Assembly (NCBI GenBank): GCA_965237625.1
Contig: CBDEGD010000048.1
Span: 1 to 64,000, forward strand
Origin: JABDIP01 sp965237625
Lineage (GTDB): Bacteria; Pseudomonadota; Alphaproteobacteria; DSM-16000; Inquilinaceae
DNA: 64,000 bases
Direction: 5' to 3'
Part shown: positions 16,634 to 27,110 of the stretch, in pieces
How the letters are laid out: every line of letters starts with the position of its first letter
Numbering within the stretch: the first letter of the stretch is position 1
Translations under genes and position numbers: made by a program
Notes under the pieces: model-generated
The model's input: only the letters and a program-made list of their open reading frames with translations
What the model was told of the DNA's origin: nothing
The model's database searches: none

Positions 16634-17365
16634 TGCGGCGCCTGTATACGACCAGCTCCCAAGAACGATTACCGTAGAACGTCGCTTCCTAGCTAGTCCG
16701 CGACATTCGGCGCGTCAGCCCACTCGTCCGAAAGACGCACCAAAGCGGGATTGTGAGGCGCTGCTGCTGATGCTTCGTTGATGAGTGGAGTCCCAGGTCG
16801 ATGGCAGGGCCGGGTGCTGTCGTCCAGGAAACCGCCTGGCCCCTTAACTCGGTCTTCCGCCGTCACGCGGCACCGTGGTTCGATACTGAAGATGGAGCGG
16901 CCTCCAGGGGTTGAACCTGGCTCACACCGCTCGGAGCGGGGCGTCCCAGCGACAGGCCGCGTGGTCTCTTCGGATAGGGCTGGATGTCGAACTTTAGGAA
17001 CTGGCGGAAGTGATGGATTTCCGCACGGTCACGATTGGCCCTCAGATACACACCGCGCTGACCGCCGCGTTTGACGGCCGTCATATTGATGGTGTGATAC
17101 CACTGCCCGTCGAGCCGGTAGAACTTCGCAAGGTGGCAGCCGAGGTACTGGAAACTGCAAGCCTGATAGACGACGCCCCAACCACCGCACCGCTCATCCG
17201 CGAATGACTGAATCCCCTTCACCTGCGGATGAGAATATCGATCGAGTCTGACCCCTTTGATCGCCTTCGGTAAGAAATGGTCGTGGAGTCAGGAATATTG
17301 TGCTGTGAGCGGCGATTTCCGCCACTCTCCCGGCCCATCGGTCACGGGGTGAGACGCAGCCTGCG
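16634..17365. other. Gene-poor junction between RES gene and RND operon
   Basis: About 730 bp with only overlapping, mutually inconsistent short frames. One reverse frame (16863-17222, 119 residues) contains GVVYQACSFQYLG, faintly like the active-site strand of SleB-type cell-wall hydrolases. It lacks the rest of that domain, so I treat it at most as a relic. No terminator with a T-tract, no integrase and no repeat of the tRNA end is visible. It may be the right border of the acquired block. Confidence 0.35.
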
Positions 17366-20300
17366 CTAGCCGGCGGCGGCAGCGGCCTTCGACTTCTTCG
17401 GTGGTTTGGCCGCCGGCGTTTGGGCCGGCGGTTCCGGCTCTGCCTTGCGTGCCGCGGCGCCGGTTCCCTTGACCTTCTCGCGCAGGTTTTGCAGCAGGAA
17501 GTACATCGCCGGGACCAGGATGATGCCGACCACGATGGCGGCCAGCATGCCGCCCAGGATGGCGCTGCCCAGCGCCCGGCGGCTGACCGCGCCGGCGCCG
17601 GTGGCCACGACCAGCGGCAGGATACCCAGCACGAAAGACAGCGCGGTCATCATCACCGCGCGGAACCGGACCGAGGCGGCTTCCGAGGCGGCTTCGGCGA
17701 TGGTGGCGCCCTCGGCGCGGCGCTGCATGGCGAATTCGACGATCAGGATGGCGTTCTTGCTGGCCAGCCCGATCAGCATCACCAGCCCGATCTGGGTGTA
17801 GATGCTGACGCTCGACCCGGTCGCGACCACCGCCAGCAGCGCGCCGAGCAGCGACACCGGCACCGCCAGGATGATCGCCATGGGCATCGACCAGCTCTCG
17901 TACTGCGCCACGAGGAACAGATAGGCGAACAGGATCGCCATTACGAAGATCACGCCGGTGGTGCCGGCGGCCTGGAGCTCCTGGAAGGTGGTGCCGGTCC
18001 ATTGGATGCCGAAGCCCTGCGGGATCGCCGTGGTCGCGATGCCCTCTATGGCGCCAATCGCCTGACCCGTGGCGAAGCCCGGCGCCGGGGAGGCGCTGAC
18101 CGAGGCGCTGCGGAACATGTTGTACCGGCGCAGCACCTCGGTTCCGAGTGTGGTGTCGAGGGTCACCAGGGTGGAGAGCGGCACCATCTCGCCACCGGCG
18201 CTGCGGACGTAGAGGCGGCGGACATCCTCAACCCGGTCGCGGAAGTTGGATTCGGCCTGAATGATGACTTTATAATTACGCCCGAATACATTGAAATCAT
18301 TCACATACAGTGAGCCTAGATTGGCCTGGAGCGTGGTAAAGATATTGGCGATGGGAATGCCCAGTGTCTCGGCCTTGCGGCGGTCGATATCGACGAAGAG
18401 CGTTGGCGAGTCGGCGCGGAAGGTGCTGAAGGCGGCACCGATCTCGCCGGTACCATTGGCGTTGTAGATCAGGGAGCCGAGCGCGGCGGCGAGGTCCTGC
18501 GGGGTCTGCCCGCCCAGATCCTGAAGCTCCATCTCCAACCCGCCGGTGGTGCCGAGGCCGGGGATCGGCGGCACGTTGTAGGCCATCACGACGGCCTGGG
18601 GGAGAGAGGACAGCTCCTGCCGGACCCGGCCGACCAGGCTGTCGACGCTCTGCGCCGGATCGGTCCGCTCTTCCCACGGTTTCAGCACCACGATCACGAA
18701 GCCGGAATTCGACGCCATCGCGCCGCCAATCAGGCTGTAGCCGGAACCGGTGAGCGTGACCTCGACGCCCTCCATGTCCTGGATCCGCTCCTGGACCTCG
18801 GCCACAACCGTATCGGTCCGGGCCAGGGACGCGCCGGGCGGCAGTTGCACCTCGACCATGAAGAAGCCCTGATCCTCGAACGGGATGAAGCTGGTCGGCA
18901 GGGTGGCGAACAGGTGATAGGTGCCGCCGAACACCGCCGCCAGCAGGACGATGGCGATGACCGCACGCCGTACCAGCAGGCCGACGATGGCGTCGTATCC
19001 GGCCCGGGTCTTCTCGAAGGCCAGGTTGAACCAGTGCAGCGGGCCGCGCTTGGCGAGCCCCCCGCCTGGCTTCAGCAGCAAGGCACAGAGCGCCGGGCTC
19101 AGGGTCAATGCGTTGATCGACGACAGCGACACCGCGACCGAGATGGTCACGGCGAACTGCACATAGAGCTTGCCGGTGATGCCGGGGATGAAGGCGGTGG
19201 GCACGAAAACCGCCAGCAGCACCAGGGTGGTGGCGATCACCGCGCCGCTGATCTGCTGCATCGCCTTGCGGGTCGCCGCCGGGGCGTCGAGCCCTTCCTC
19301 GGTCATGATGCGCTGGACGTTCTCGACCACGACGATGGCGTCGTCGACCACGATGCCGATGGCCAGGATCAGCCCGAACAGGGAGATCGTGTTCAGCGAG
19401 AACCCGAGCGCCAGCAGCACCGCGAATGTGCCGATCAGCGAGACCGGGATCGCCACCGTAGGGATCAGCGTGCTGCGCCAATCCTGCAGGAAGACGAACA
19501 CAACCAGGATCACCAGCGAGATGGCGATGATCAGGGTGGTGACCACCTCCTCGATCGAGGCGCGGACGAAATCCGTAGTGTCGTAATAGACCTCATAGCC
19601 GACATCGGCCGGGAAGCGCTCGGACAGCCGGTCCATCTCGGCGCGCACCCGGTCGGCAACCTGCAGCGCGTTCGCGCCGGGCGCCTGATAGACCATCAGC
19701 ATCGCCGTTGACTGGCCGCCGACCAGAGCGTTGAAGCCATAGGATTCGGCGCCCAGCTCGGTGCGGGCGATGTCGCTGACTCGGATCGTGGTGCCGTCCG
19801 GATTGGCCCGAACGATGATGTCGTCGAACTCCGACGCCTGCTCCAGCCGGCCTCGGGCGTCCAGCGTGTATTGGGTCTGCTGGGTCACTGGCCCGGGCGG
19901 CGCGCCGATCCGGCCGGCGGATGCCTGGACGTTCTGCTCCTGGATGGCGCCCACCAGATCGGTCGCCGACAGCCCGAAGCCGGTCATGCGGTCCAGGTCC
20001 ATCCAGATCCGCATGCTGTAGTCGGGCCGGCCGATGACGCTGGCATTGCCGACTCCGTTCAGCCGGGCCAGGGCGTCCACCACGTTGATCAGGGCATAGT
20101 TGTTGAGGAACAGATTGTCGTAGGTGCCGTTCGGCGAGACGAGGTTGACCGCCATCAACAGGGTGGTCGACTGCTTCTCGGTCCGCACTCCTTGGCGTGT
20201 CACCTCAGCCGGAAGCTGGGCGTTGGCCTGGGCAACCCGGTTCTGGACCAGCACCGTGTTGATGTCGGGATCGGTGCCGACGTCGAAGGTGACTGTCAGG

Positions 20301-20569
20301 GTGTAGCTGCCGTCATTGGTGCTGCTCGACGACATATAGATCATGCCGTCGACGCCGTTGACCTGGCTTTCGATCTGCTGGGCGACGGTCTGCTCGACCA
20401 CCTTGGCGTTGGCGCCCGGATAGCTGGCGGTGACCTGCACCTGGGGCGGGACCATGTCCGGGAACTGAGCGATCGGCAGCGCCTGCAGGGCGATGGCGCC
20501 GACCATCACCATGACGATGGAGATGACCAGCGCGAATTTCGGCCGGCTGATGAAGAAGGCGGAGAACAT
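17366..20569 (-). CDS. RND efflux pump inner-membrane transporter (HAE1/AcrB type)
   Basis: A 1067-residue proton-driven multidrug exporter of the AcrB/MexB family. It begins MFSAFFISRPKFALVISIVM and shows the porter-domain block GVDGMIYMSSSSTNDGSYTL. The proton-relay Asp pair lies in helix 4 (GIVVDDAIVVVENV), and the second-half signature is GLASKNAILIVEFA. Full length and twelve hydrophobic segments indicate an intact pump. The last about 50 residues form a cytoplasmic Lys/Ala/Pro-rich tail longer than in AcrB. It is co-transcribed with the adaptor gene 2 bp upstream. No outer-membrane factor or TetR-type regulator is adjacent, so a TolC-like channel must come from elsewhere. Confidence 0.96.
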   Translation of the reverse strand: MFSAFFISRPKFALVISIVMVMVGAIALQALPIAQFPDMVPPQVQVTASYPGANAKVVEQTVAQQIESQVNGVDGMIYMSSSSTNDGSYTLTVTFDVGTDPDINTVLVQNRVAQANAQLPAEVTRQGVRTEKQSTTLLMAVNLVSPNGTYDNLFLNNYALINVVDALARLNGVGNASVIGRPDYSMRIWMDLDRMTGFGLSATDLVGAIQEQNVQASAGRIGAPPGPVTQQTQYTLDARGRLEQASEFDDIIVRANPDGTTIRVSDIARTELGAESYGFNALVGGQSTAMLMVYQAPGANALQVADRVRAEMDRLSERFPADVGYEVYYDTTDFVRASIEEVVTTLIIAISLVILVVFVFLQDWRSTLIPTVAIPVSLIGTFAVLLALGFSLNTISLFGLILAIGIVVDDAIVVVENVQRIMTEEGLDAPAATRKAMQQISGAVIATTLVLLAVFVPTAFIPGITGKLYVQFAVTISVAVSLSSINALTLSPALCALLLKPGGGLAKRGPLHWFNLAFEKTRAGYDAIVGLLVRRAVIAIVLLAAVFGGTYHLFATLPTSFIPFEDQGFFMVEVQLPPGASLARTDTVVAEVQERIQDMEGVEVTLTGSGYSLIGGAMASNSGFVIVVLKPWEERTDPAQSVDSLVGRVRQELSSLPQAVVMAYNVPPIPGLGTTGGLEMELQDLGGQTPQDLAAALGSLIYNANGTGEIGAAFSTFRADSPTLFVDIDRRKAETLGIPIANIFTTLQANLGSLYVNDFNVFGRNYKVIIQAESNFRDRVEDVRRLYVRSAGGEMVPLSTLVTLDTTLGTEVLRRYNMFRSASVSASPAPGFATGQAIGAIEGIATTAIPQGFGIQWTGTTFQELQAAGTTGVIFVMAILFAYLFLVAQYESWSMPMAIILAVPVSLLGALLAVVATGSSVSIYTQIGLVMLIGLASKNAILIVEFAMQRRAEGATIAEAASEAASVRFRAVMMTALSFVLGILPLVVATGAGAVSRRALGSAILGGMLAAIVVGIILVPAMYFLLQNLREKVKGTGAAARKAEPEPPAQTPAAKPPKKSKAAAAAG

Positions 20570-20571
20570 GG

Positions 20572-21738
20572 CTACTGGGTGACCTCGGCCGTGCCGTCGC
20601 GGAACACCGGCGATACCGGAACACCGGGGCGTATCTTCTGGAGACCCTCGACGATCACGACTTCGCCTTCCTCCAGCCCCTGCTCAACGACCAGATTGAT
20701 CTCCTGTGTTCGGCCCCGCTCGATCCGCCTGATCTCGGCCAGCTTGTCGTCGCTCAGCACCAGCACATAGGCGCCGGCCTGATCCTCCTGGACGGCGGAG
20801 ACCGGAATGACGATCTTGTTCTCCGGCTCCTGCGACGTCAGCACGATCGTGGCGAACTGACCGTGCAGCAGCAGCCCATCCGGGTTGGCGAAAGTCGCGC
20901 GGACCGGCACCGTGCCGGTTAGTGGATCGACCTCGACCCCGAGGAAATCGACATTGCCGTCATGTTCATACAGTTCGCCATTCGGCAGGGCGATGCGCGG
21001 CACCACATCGGAGTCTTCATCCCGAAAGTTAACGGTATCGCCGGTTTTGGCGCGTTGCAGCTGGGCGATGATCAGATCGGACTCGCTGATAGAGAAGACG
21101 ACGGAGATCGGATCGAGGCTGGTCACGGTCGCCAGCACGCCGCTGTTCGGCGACACCAGATTGCCGACACTATAGGCCTCGCGGCTGGCGCGGCCCGAGA
21201 TCGGTGTCGAGATCTCCGTATAGCTGAGATTGATCTCGGATTGGCGCAGTTCCGCTGTCCGGGCCAGTACATCCGCCGCGGTGGTCCGCGCAGCCGCCTT
21301 GGCCTGATCGACGCTCTGCTGGCTGATATTGCCACGCGAGGCCAGTTGCAGCGAGCGGTCCAGATTGGCATCCGCCTCGTCCATCAGCGCCTCCGCCGCT
21401 GCGAGACCGGCCCGTGCCAGTTCGACCTGCGCTTGGAAGGTGTCGGGTTCGATCCGGAACATCAGGCTGCCGGCCTCGACAAACTGGCCTTCGCGGAAAT
21501 TGCGTTCCTGAAGAAATCCTTCGATGCGCGCCCGCAACTCGACCCGCTCGAGGGCCTGAACCCGGCCGACGAATTCGAATTGCTCGACAACCGCCTGGCG
21601 CCGAGCATGGACGACATCGACCGATGGCGGCTCGGCCTGTATGGCCTGTGGTTGCGCGGGCCCCTCGTCGCAGGCGCCGAGCAGCGCCATGAGGCCGAAA
21701 GCGAGGCCGAAAATCCCGCCACTACGAATCCGCTGCAT
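20572..21738 (-). CDS. RND efflux membrane fusion (adaptor) lipoprotein
   Basis: A 388-residue periplasmic adaptor linking the RND transporter to an outer-membrane channel. The N-terminus carries a lipoprotein signal with lipobox LLGAC (MQRIRSGGIFGLAFGLMALLGAC). It then shows the barrel-sandwich/lipoyl halves (VEFVGRVQALERVELRARIEG, and YTEISTPISGRASR), a central alpha-hairpin (LARAGLAAAEALMDEADANLDRSLQL) and a C-terminal beta-barrel/membrane-proximal region. The layout is the AcrA/MexA type. It is first in the two-gene operon, and the divergent acyl-CoA dehydrogenase gene starts 140 bp away. Confidence 0.95.
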   Translation of the reverse strand: MQRIRSGGIFGLAFGLMALLGACDEGPAQPQAIQAEPPSVDVVHARRQAVVEQFEFVGRVQALERVELRARIEGFLQERNFREGQFVEAGSLMFRIEPDTFQAQVELARAGLAAAEALMDEADANLDRSLQLASRGNISQQSVDQAKAAARTTAADVLARTAELRQSEINLSYTEISTPISGRASREAYSVGNLVSPNSGVLATVTSLDPISVVFSISESDLIIAQLQRAKTGDTVNFRDEDSDVVPRIALPNGELYEHDGNVDFLGVEVDPLTGTVPVRATFANPDGLLLHGQFATIVLTSQEPENKIVIPVSAVQEDQAGAYVLVLSDDKLAEIRRIERGRTQEINLVVEQGLEEGEVVIVEGLQKIRPGVPVSPVFRDGTAEVTQ

Positions 21739-21878
21739 GCTTCCCCCCGCACCAGTTATGACCGGAAACTAGCACAGCACGCATGCGCGCCGATGCTTAT
21801 TGAGGTCCTATTCAAGAACCACCGGGGAACGCCAATGCGCCGCTTGTCTGACTACCTTCGCCATGGGAGGCTTATCGG

Positions 21879-23129
<1,251 letters not shown>

Positions 23130-23244
23130 TTTGGCCATCGACGGCCGCTTCGATGTCTGCCTCGGGCGTCATCGCATTGCCACCATCGACCTCAGCGATA
23201 CACAATGACAAAAGGTGTCCACCATGTCCCCGGTCCATACATCG

Positions 23245-23290
23245 TGGGAGAGGGAGGGACCCGCGGCAAAGCCGTGGGAGGGTGAGGGGC
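23245..23290. repeat. Intergenic GGGAG/GGTGAGGGG repeat
   Basis: A G-rich stretch with GGGAGAGGGAGGGACCC, the small inverted repeat CCCGCGGC-AAA-GCCGTGGG and a GGGAGGGTGAGGGG end. It lies between the convergent dehydrogenase and kinase genes. The composition recalls scattered short intergenic repeats of alphaproteobacteria and the pair at 45202-45382. Copy number in the genome cannot be judged from one window. Confidence 0.4.
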
Positions 23291-23303
23291 TATGGCGCGT
23301 CCT

Positions 23304-24350
23304 TCACCGATCCTGCGTGATTCTCCAAGCGATCCCTGCCAGCAGCGCCGGCATCTCTCCCATCTTCGCGGCCTTTTCCGAAGCAGCATTGCCCTGAAGC
23401 GATCGGGCATAGACCCCTTGCAGGATCGCCGCCATGCGGAACAGGGAGAAGGCGAGGAAGAAGTTCCGATCGGGAATGCCCTCGCGGCCGGTGCGGCGGC
23501 AATAGGCGGCGACATAGTCGGATTCCGCCGGAATGCCGAGTGTCGTGAGGTCCAGCCCGCCAAGGCCAGGAAATGACAGGCCCTTGGCTGGAAAGTGATA
23601 GGTCATGCAGTTATAGGCGAGGTCCGACAGCGGATGCCCGAGAGTGGACAACTCCCAATCCAGCACCGCCATCACCTTGGGCTCGGTCGGATGGAAGATC
23701 AGGTTCTCCAGACGGAAATCGCCGTGGGCGATGGAGACTTCTTCCTCGGCTGGCATGTTGGCCGGCAGCCAGTCGATCAGCCGATCCATGGCAGTGATCT
23801 CTTCGGTCTGCGACGCCCGGTATTGGCGGGTCCAGCGATCGGTCTGCCGACCGATATAGTTCTCCGGCTTGCCGAAATCCGACAGCCCCGCCGCCCGCCA
23901 GTCGACGGCGTGAAGGCGCGCCAGGGTATCGTTCATGGCGTCGTAGATCGCCGCGCGATCCGCGGGCGCGATGCCGTGCAGGGACGGATCCCGGAATACC
24001 CGGCCAGCGACATGATCCATGACATAGAAGCTGGTGCCGATCAGGCCGGCATCCTCGCAGAGCAGGTGCATCGCCGGCACCGGCACCCCGCTATCCTTCA
24101 GCGCCGACATCACCCGGTATTCCCGCTCCACGAGATGGGCCGAGGGCAGCAGCGTTCCGGGTGGCTTCTTGCGCAGCACATACCGGCCGGCCCCGGTTTC
24201 GATCAGGAAGGTCGGGTTCGACTGACCGCCTTCGAACTGCCGCACGGTCATCGGTCCCGCGATGCCGGGCAGGTGGTCGCCCAGGAATTCCGCCAGCCGC
24301 GCTTCGTCGAAGCGATGCGCGTCGGCGATGGGGCGCAGGGATTCGCTCAT
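23304..24350 (-). CDS. Aminoglycoside phosphotransferase-like kinase (ACAD10/11 N-terminal type)
   Basis: A 348-residue kinase-fold protein. The nucleotide-lobe strand FEGGQSNPTFLIETGAGRYVLRKKPPG supplies the ATP Lys. The catalytic loop is VSIAHGDFRLENLIFHP, and the metal-binding motif is VLDWELSTLGHPLSDLAY. These are the hallmarks of the APH subgroup fused to acyl-CoA dehydrogenases in ACAD10/ACAD11, where the kinase phosphorylates 4-hydroxyacyl-CoA. Proximity to the dehydrogenase gene supports that role rather than antibiotic resistance. The two proteins are separate here and encoded on opposite strands. The substrate is inferred, not shown. Confidence 0.9.
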   Translation of the reverse strand: MSESLRPIADAHRFDEARLAEFLGDHLPGIAGPMTVRQFEGGQSNPTFLIETGAGRYVLRKKPPGTLLPSAHLVEREYRVMSALKDSGVPVPAMHLLCEDAGLIGTSFYVMDHVAGRVFRDPSLHGIAPADRAAIYDAMNDTLARLHAVDWRAAGLSDFGKPENYIGRQTDRWTRQYRASQTEEITAMDRLIDWLPANMPAEEEVSIAHGDFRLENLIFHPTEPKVMAVLDWELSTLGHPLSDLAYNCMTYHFPAKGLSFPGLGGLDLTTLGIPAESDYVAAYCRRTGREGIPDRNFFLAFSLFRMAAILQGVYARSLQGNAASEKAAKMGEMPALLAGIAWRITQDR

Positions 24351-24470
24351 GGGAACGATGATAGGTCAGCCACTACCGCCATTCCACGATGGCGGACGGT
24401 CTGATAGGATGAATGCAAGCAATGACCAGGAACGGTCGGCGACAACAACAGTGAAACAGGACAGGTAGTC

Positions 24471-25088
24471 ATGGGCATCAACCCGCTCTTCACGCAGGTC
24501 TTCAGACCGATCTCAAGGGCCGTGATTGCCGCGACGCTTGCTTCGGCGGCGATTTTGGCGGTGCCGGCGTTGGGCGCGGGCGACGATATGGTGCACGCGC
24601 CGAAAGACGAAATCTGCGATCACGTGGCGTGCCGGGAGCCCACCACGGTAAGGCTCTGGGCCGATGACGGCACGGTGCTGGAGGGCACTCTTCCGCCTGG
24701 CCCTTATGTGCTGGACGGTGTCGTCAACATTCTGGCAGGCGAGTCCTTCAAGGTGGAGGCGGCCTATACCGGCGCCCGTTTCCTCGCATTGCGCTATGCC
24801 GACTCCGATGGCGATCCGAAGCGCACCCTGACATTGGGCCTTGAACAGATGCTGTCGGATTCCGGAAACGAGATGATCTTCAGCATCGAGAACCCGCTGC
24901 CCTATCCGGTGAAATTCCGCCTTGCCGCGAACGCACCGGGTTCGCCGGACCTCGTCTATACCCAGACCTGCCCGGTTGCGCCGGGCGAATGGTCTTTCGA
25001 GAAATGGCAGGCTCCGATAGCGCAACTCGTCGTTTTCGACGTACAGATCCTCGATGAAGGCCTGCCACTTACGGCCGCATGCGATTGA
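24471..25088 (+). CDS. Secreted hypothetical protein
   Basis: A 205-residue protein with an N-terminal signal sequence (VIAATLASAAILAVPALGAG). The mature part has four Cys (CDHVAC near residue 50, CPV and the terminal AACD), which could form two disulfides in the periplasm. The rest is beta-rich (TTVRLWADDGTVLEGTLPPG; NEMIFSIENPLPYPVKFRL). I do not recognise the family. It is a single gene, divergent from the kinase gene and upstream of the signalling island, and it could be unrelated to either. A GGACAGG ribosome-binding site precedes the ATG. Confidence 0.75.
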   Translation: MGINPLFTQVFRPISRAVIAATLASAAILAVPALGAGDDMVHAPKDEICDHVACREPTTVRLWADDGTVLEGTLPPGPYVLDGVVNILAGESFKVEAAYTGARFLALRYADSDGDPKRTLTLGLEQMLSDSGNEMIFSIENPLPYPVKFRLAANAPGSPDLVYTQTCPVAPGEWSFEKWQAPIAQLVVFDVQILDEGLPLTAACD

Positions 25089-25279
25089 TCTTAAATAACA
25101 AATCCGATGAACACATCGTGACCGTCGGATTTAACTAAAATTTCATAACACTCAACCGAAAGTTAAGTCGGAAAGCGACTGGCATGTCCGCATTTTTTGG
25201 GGCGCGGCATTTTTAGATATCCGTCGGGGCGGAGTGATTCGAACCAAGGACCTATTGGGTCCGGGAAGGAACGCTGCTC

Positions 25280-26128
25280 ATGTTTTCAAAGCTCCATCGC
25301 CGCGATTTCAGACTCGGTATTCTATTGCTGTTGATCGCGACGATCATGCTGGGGTCGACGTGGCTCGGCGCCCGGCAAGTCGAAACCTACATCATCCAGA
25401 AGCAGGCGGAGAACGAGGTCTTCAATTGGGCACGGTTCGCCGAAGTCCATCTTGCCAATATCGATCAGATCCTGATGTATGGCCGTGTATCGGATGCCGA
25501 CGAGGCGCTGATCGCCGCCATGGCGGAGGCGAACAACGTCTTGCGCTACCGTTTCTTCAACCGTGCTGGTTTCATCGTCCTATCCTCGATTCCCGGCGAG
25601 GTTGGAAGCAGGGACGTGAACCGCTACCTGTCCGATGTGGTGCTGGCGGGTGGAACTTTTATCAAGCTCCAGGATGAAGGCGCCTTCGCGGACCTCGAGC
25701 CTGATCTGCATGGCGGTACAGCGGCGGCGGGCGTCAATCCAGCCAACGAATTCGCGCTACGGCCCGGCTCAATGCTTGCCGAGGCCTACTCAGCGGTCAT
25801 GGATAATGGCCGCTTCAACGGGGCCATCGAGGTCCATGTGAATGTCACCCGGACCGCAGAGATCGTGCGTGAAATCATGGAACTGGCTCGTTGGGTGATG
25901 TTCGGCCTCGTGGCGCTGATGGCGGCGGCGACGTCCTTCGTCATCTACCAAAACATCCGGGACCGCAATCGCGAACTCGGTGAGGTGCGGAGCGCACAGG
26001 ACGCCGCGGCACGGGCCGAGGCCGAGGTGCAGCGCCTGAATACCGAGTTGGAGCAGCGGACGACCGACCAACGGGGGCGGCAGAACACCGACCTGAACCT
26101 GCCCGGAGGTCTTGCTGCCCAGTCTTGA
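25280..26128 (+). CDS. Kinase-less membrane sensor, paralogue of the sensor half of the 32252 kinase
   Basis: A 282-residue protein with two membrane helices (LGILLLLIATIMLGSTWLGA, about 12-31; WVMFGLVALMAAATSFVIY, about 205-223) around a periplasmic sensory domain of about 170 residues. A short coiled coil (RDRNRELGEVRSAQDAAARA, then LNTELEQRTTDQ) ends in an unrelated tail. Domain order and many positions match the first ~300 residues of the kinase at 32252, for example ANNVLRYRFFNRAGFIVLSS against TGNVYRYSFYNSDGIIVVAS. The kinase part is absent, and the frame stops just where the coiled coil should repeat. It is either a truncated kinase or a stand-alone sensor. A GGGAAGGA site precedes the ATG. 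Confidence 0.82.
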   Translation: MFSKLHRRDFRLGILLLLIATIMLGSTWLGARQVETYIIQKQAENEVFNWARFAEVHLANIDQILMYGRVSDADEALIAAMAEANNVLRYRFFNRAGFIVLSSIPGEVGSRDVNRYLSDVVLAGGTFIKLQDEGAFADLEPDLHGGTAAAGVNPANEFALRPGSMLAEAYSAVMDNGRFNGAIEVHVNVTRTAEIVREIMELARWVMFGLVALMAAATSFVIYQNIRDRNRELGEVRSAQDAAARAEAEVQRLNTELEQRTTDQRGRQNTDLNLPGGLAAQS

Positions 26129-26544
26129 CGGCGGGCAGGTCGTCCCGCTGCCCGGTTAAGGGGAGCGGGGCTGGAGGTCGTCTTGTACGCTCCGAGACTC
26201 ACCGAAATTCCGCGAGCCCGCGCTGACCGTTCAAGTCGCTCGGTAGAGGCCGGCGGGCTGGTACGCCGACACTCTTACTCAATGGCGTCGGCCGGCCGGT
26301 AACGACTGAAGGCCAATATCACCTCTCTGGAGAACGGCGCCGTCCGCGCGTATCGCGAGCAATCGCCACCTTTGGGTCTGCGAAGTATATAAAAGATTTT
26401 TAGATATCTTTAAGGCGCGGGAGGCTAATCGTGTCACTGGCATCGACTTCTGGCGTCGCGAAGGACGTTCCGTACGACGCGTAATGTGATCATTGGGCTT
26501 GTCTTCATGGGTGCTCATCAAACCGGACGGAAGGAAATCCGAAC
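26129..26544. other. Gene-free stretch with TTTTAGATATCTTTAA motif
   Basis: About 415 bp without a convincing gene. A GC stem (CGGGCAG/CTGCCCG near 26135-26152) follows the sensor stop but lacks a T-run. At 26397-26413 lies TTTTAGATATCTTTAA in an AT-rich patch (TATATAAAAG just before), upstream of the small gene at 26545. Similar TTTAGATAT strings occur at 25211-25220 and 29625-29640, both also upstream of genes of this island. Confidence 0.4.
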
Positions 26545-26745
26545 ATGACCATCTCAGTCGGAGACGTTGTTAGATTTGCGAACTCTGACGCGAAGGGCGA
26601 TCTGGGGCGGGTTTGCAAGGACAACGGAATTACGGTCTGTGTGCATTTCAAGTCCGGTGGCTGCCTTCGGGTCGCCAAGGGGGCGTTGGAAGTCGCCGAG
26701 GGCAAGGCGCCGGATTGCGGCGCCGAGTGCTCGGAAGGCTGCTGA
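26545..26745 (+). CDS. Small Cys-rich protein, SH3-like fold suggested
   Basis: A 66-residue protein starting MTISVGDVVRFANSDAKGDL. A GGACGGAAGGA ribosome-binding site precedes the ATG. The first 50 residues have the spacing of a small beta-barrel (SVGDVVRF, GRVCKDNGITVCVHF, GGCLRVAKGALE), as in SH3/KOW-like domains. The tail is Cys-rich (CGAECSEGC), which could bind metal. I know no named family. It lies between the kinase-less sensor and the repeat-flanked block, so its relation to the signalling genes is unclear. Confidence 0.65.
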   Translation: MTISVGDVVRFANSDAKGDLGRVCKDNGITVCVHFKSGGCLRVAKGALEVAEGKAPDCGAECSEGC

Positions 26746-26785
26746 TGCCAACCGGTGCGCGCCCGCTGGCGGTGAGCGCATCGTC

Positions 26786-26977
26786 ATGACGTCGCATTCG
26801 CGCAAGCCGCGGTTTTTCAAATCGGCCGAAAAGCCGGTCAGCCTCTACCCTCTTTCATACAAGCAGGCTCTCCAAGCCCTGTTGCAGGTCGGCCCTGTTC
26901 CGCTGGACCCGCCTGCCGATCAGGCCGATGCCGATCCCTCCGCAACCGATGACCAGATCGATCCTGCGGGGTCTTGA
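26786..26977 (+). CDS. Small hypothetical protein
   Basis: A 63-residue protein (starts MTSHSRKPRFFKSAEKPVSL) with the segment VSLYPLSYKQALQALLQV, followed by a Pro/Asp-rich tail. I recall similar short conserved proteins with a 'PLSFEEAL..LL.V' core in proteobacteria and actinobacteria, without known function. The ribosome-binding site is weak. It begins 40 bp after the Cys-rich small gene and ends 1 bp before the first palindromic repeat, which may have trimmed its 3' end. Confidence 0.5.
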   Translation: MTSHSRKPRFFKSAEKPVSLYPLSYKQALQALLQVGPVPLDPPADQADADPSATDDQIDPAGS

Positions 26978-26978
26978 T

Positions 26979-27110
26979 CTAGTGTCATGGTTTCGAAGTT
27001 CGGCACATTTCATGTGCCGGATTTCGGAAGCTGAATGACACTAGAATCAAACCGGTAGTGTCCCTTTGATACTGCAATTCGCTTATGCGAATTTCAGTAT
27101 CGGGGCTCTA
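26979..27110. repeat. Composite palindromic repeat, copy 1 (A-B)
   Basis: There are two imperfect hairpins. Part A (26979-27044, 66 bp) has ends CTAGTGTCAT/ATGACACTAG and an inner CGGCACAT/ATGTGCCGG stem. Part B (27056-27110, 55 bp) starts TAGTGTCCC with a GATACTG/CAGTATC stem. They are 11 bp apart. The same unit occurs in opposite orientation at 31690-31821. By eye, A is identical over all 66 bp to the reverse complement of the other copy, and B matches at 47 of 55 positions. The TAGTGTC ends make it look like a MITE-type element. Confidence 0.9.

Noticed and set aside
16863..17222. A 119-codon reverse frame with GVVYQACSFQYLG, faintly like a cell-wall hydrolase
   Set aside because: Only one short stretch is suggestive, the domain is incomplete, and no ribosome-binding site or neighbours support it; kept only as a note under the gene-poor region.
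14150..17300. Possible att repeats of a tRNA-integrated island
   Set aside because: I looked for a second copy of the tRNA-Arg 3' end (GGTTCGAATCCTGCC) downstream and found none, and there is no integrase gene in the window.
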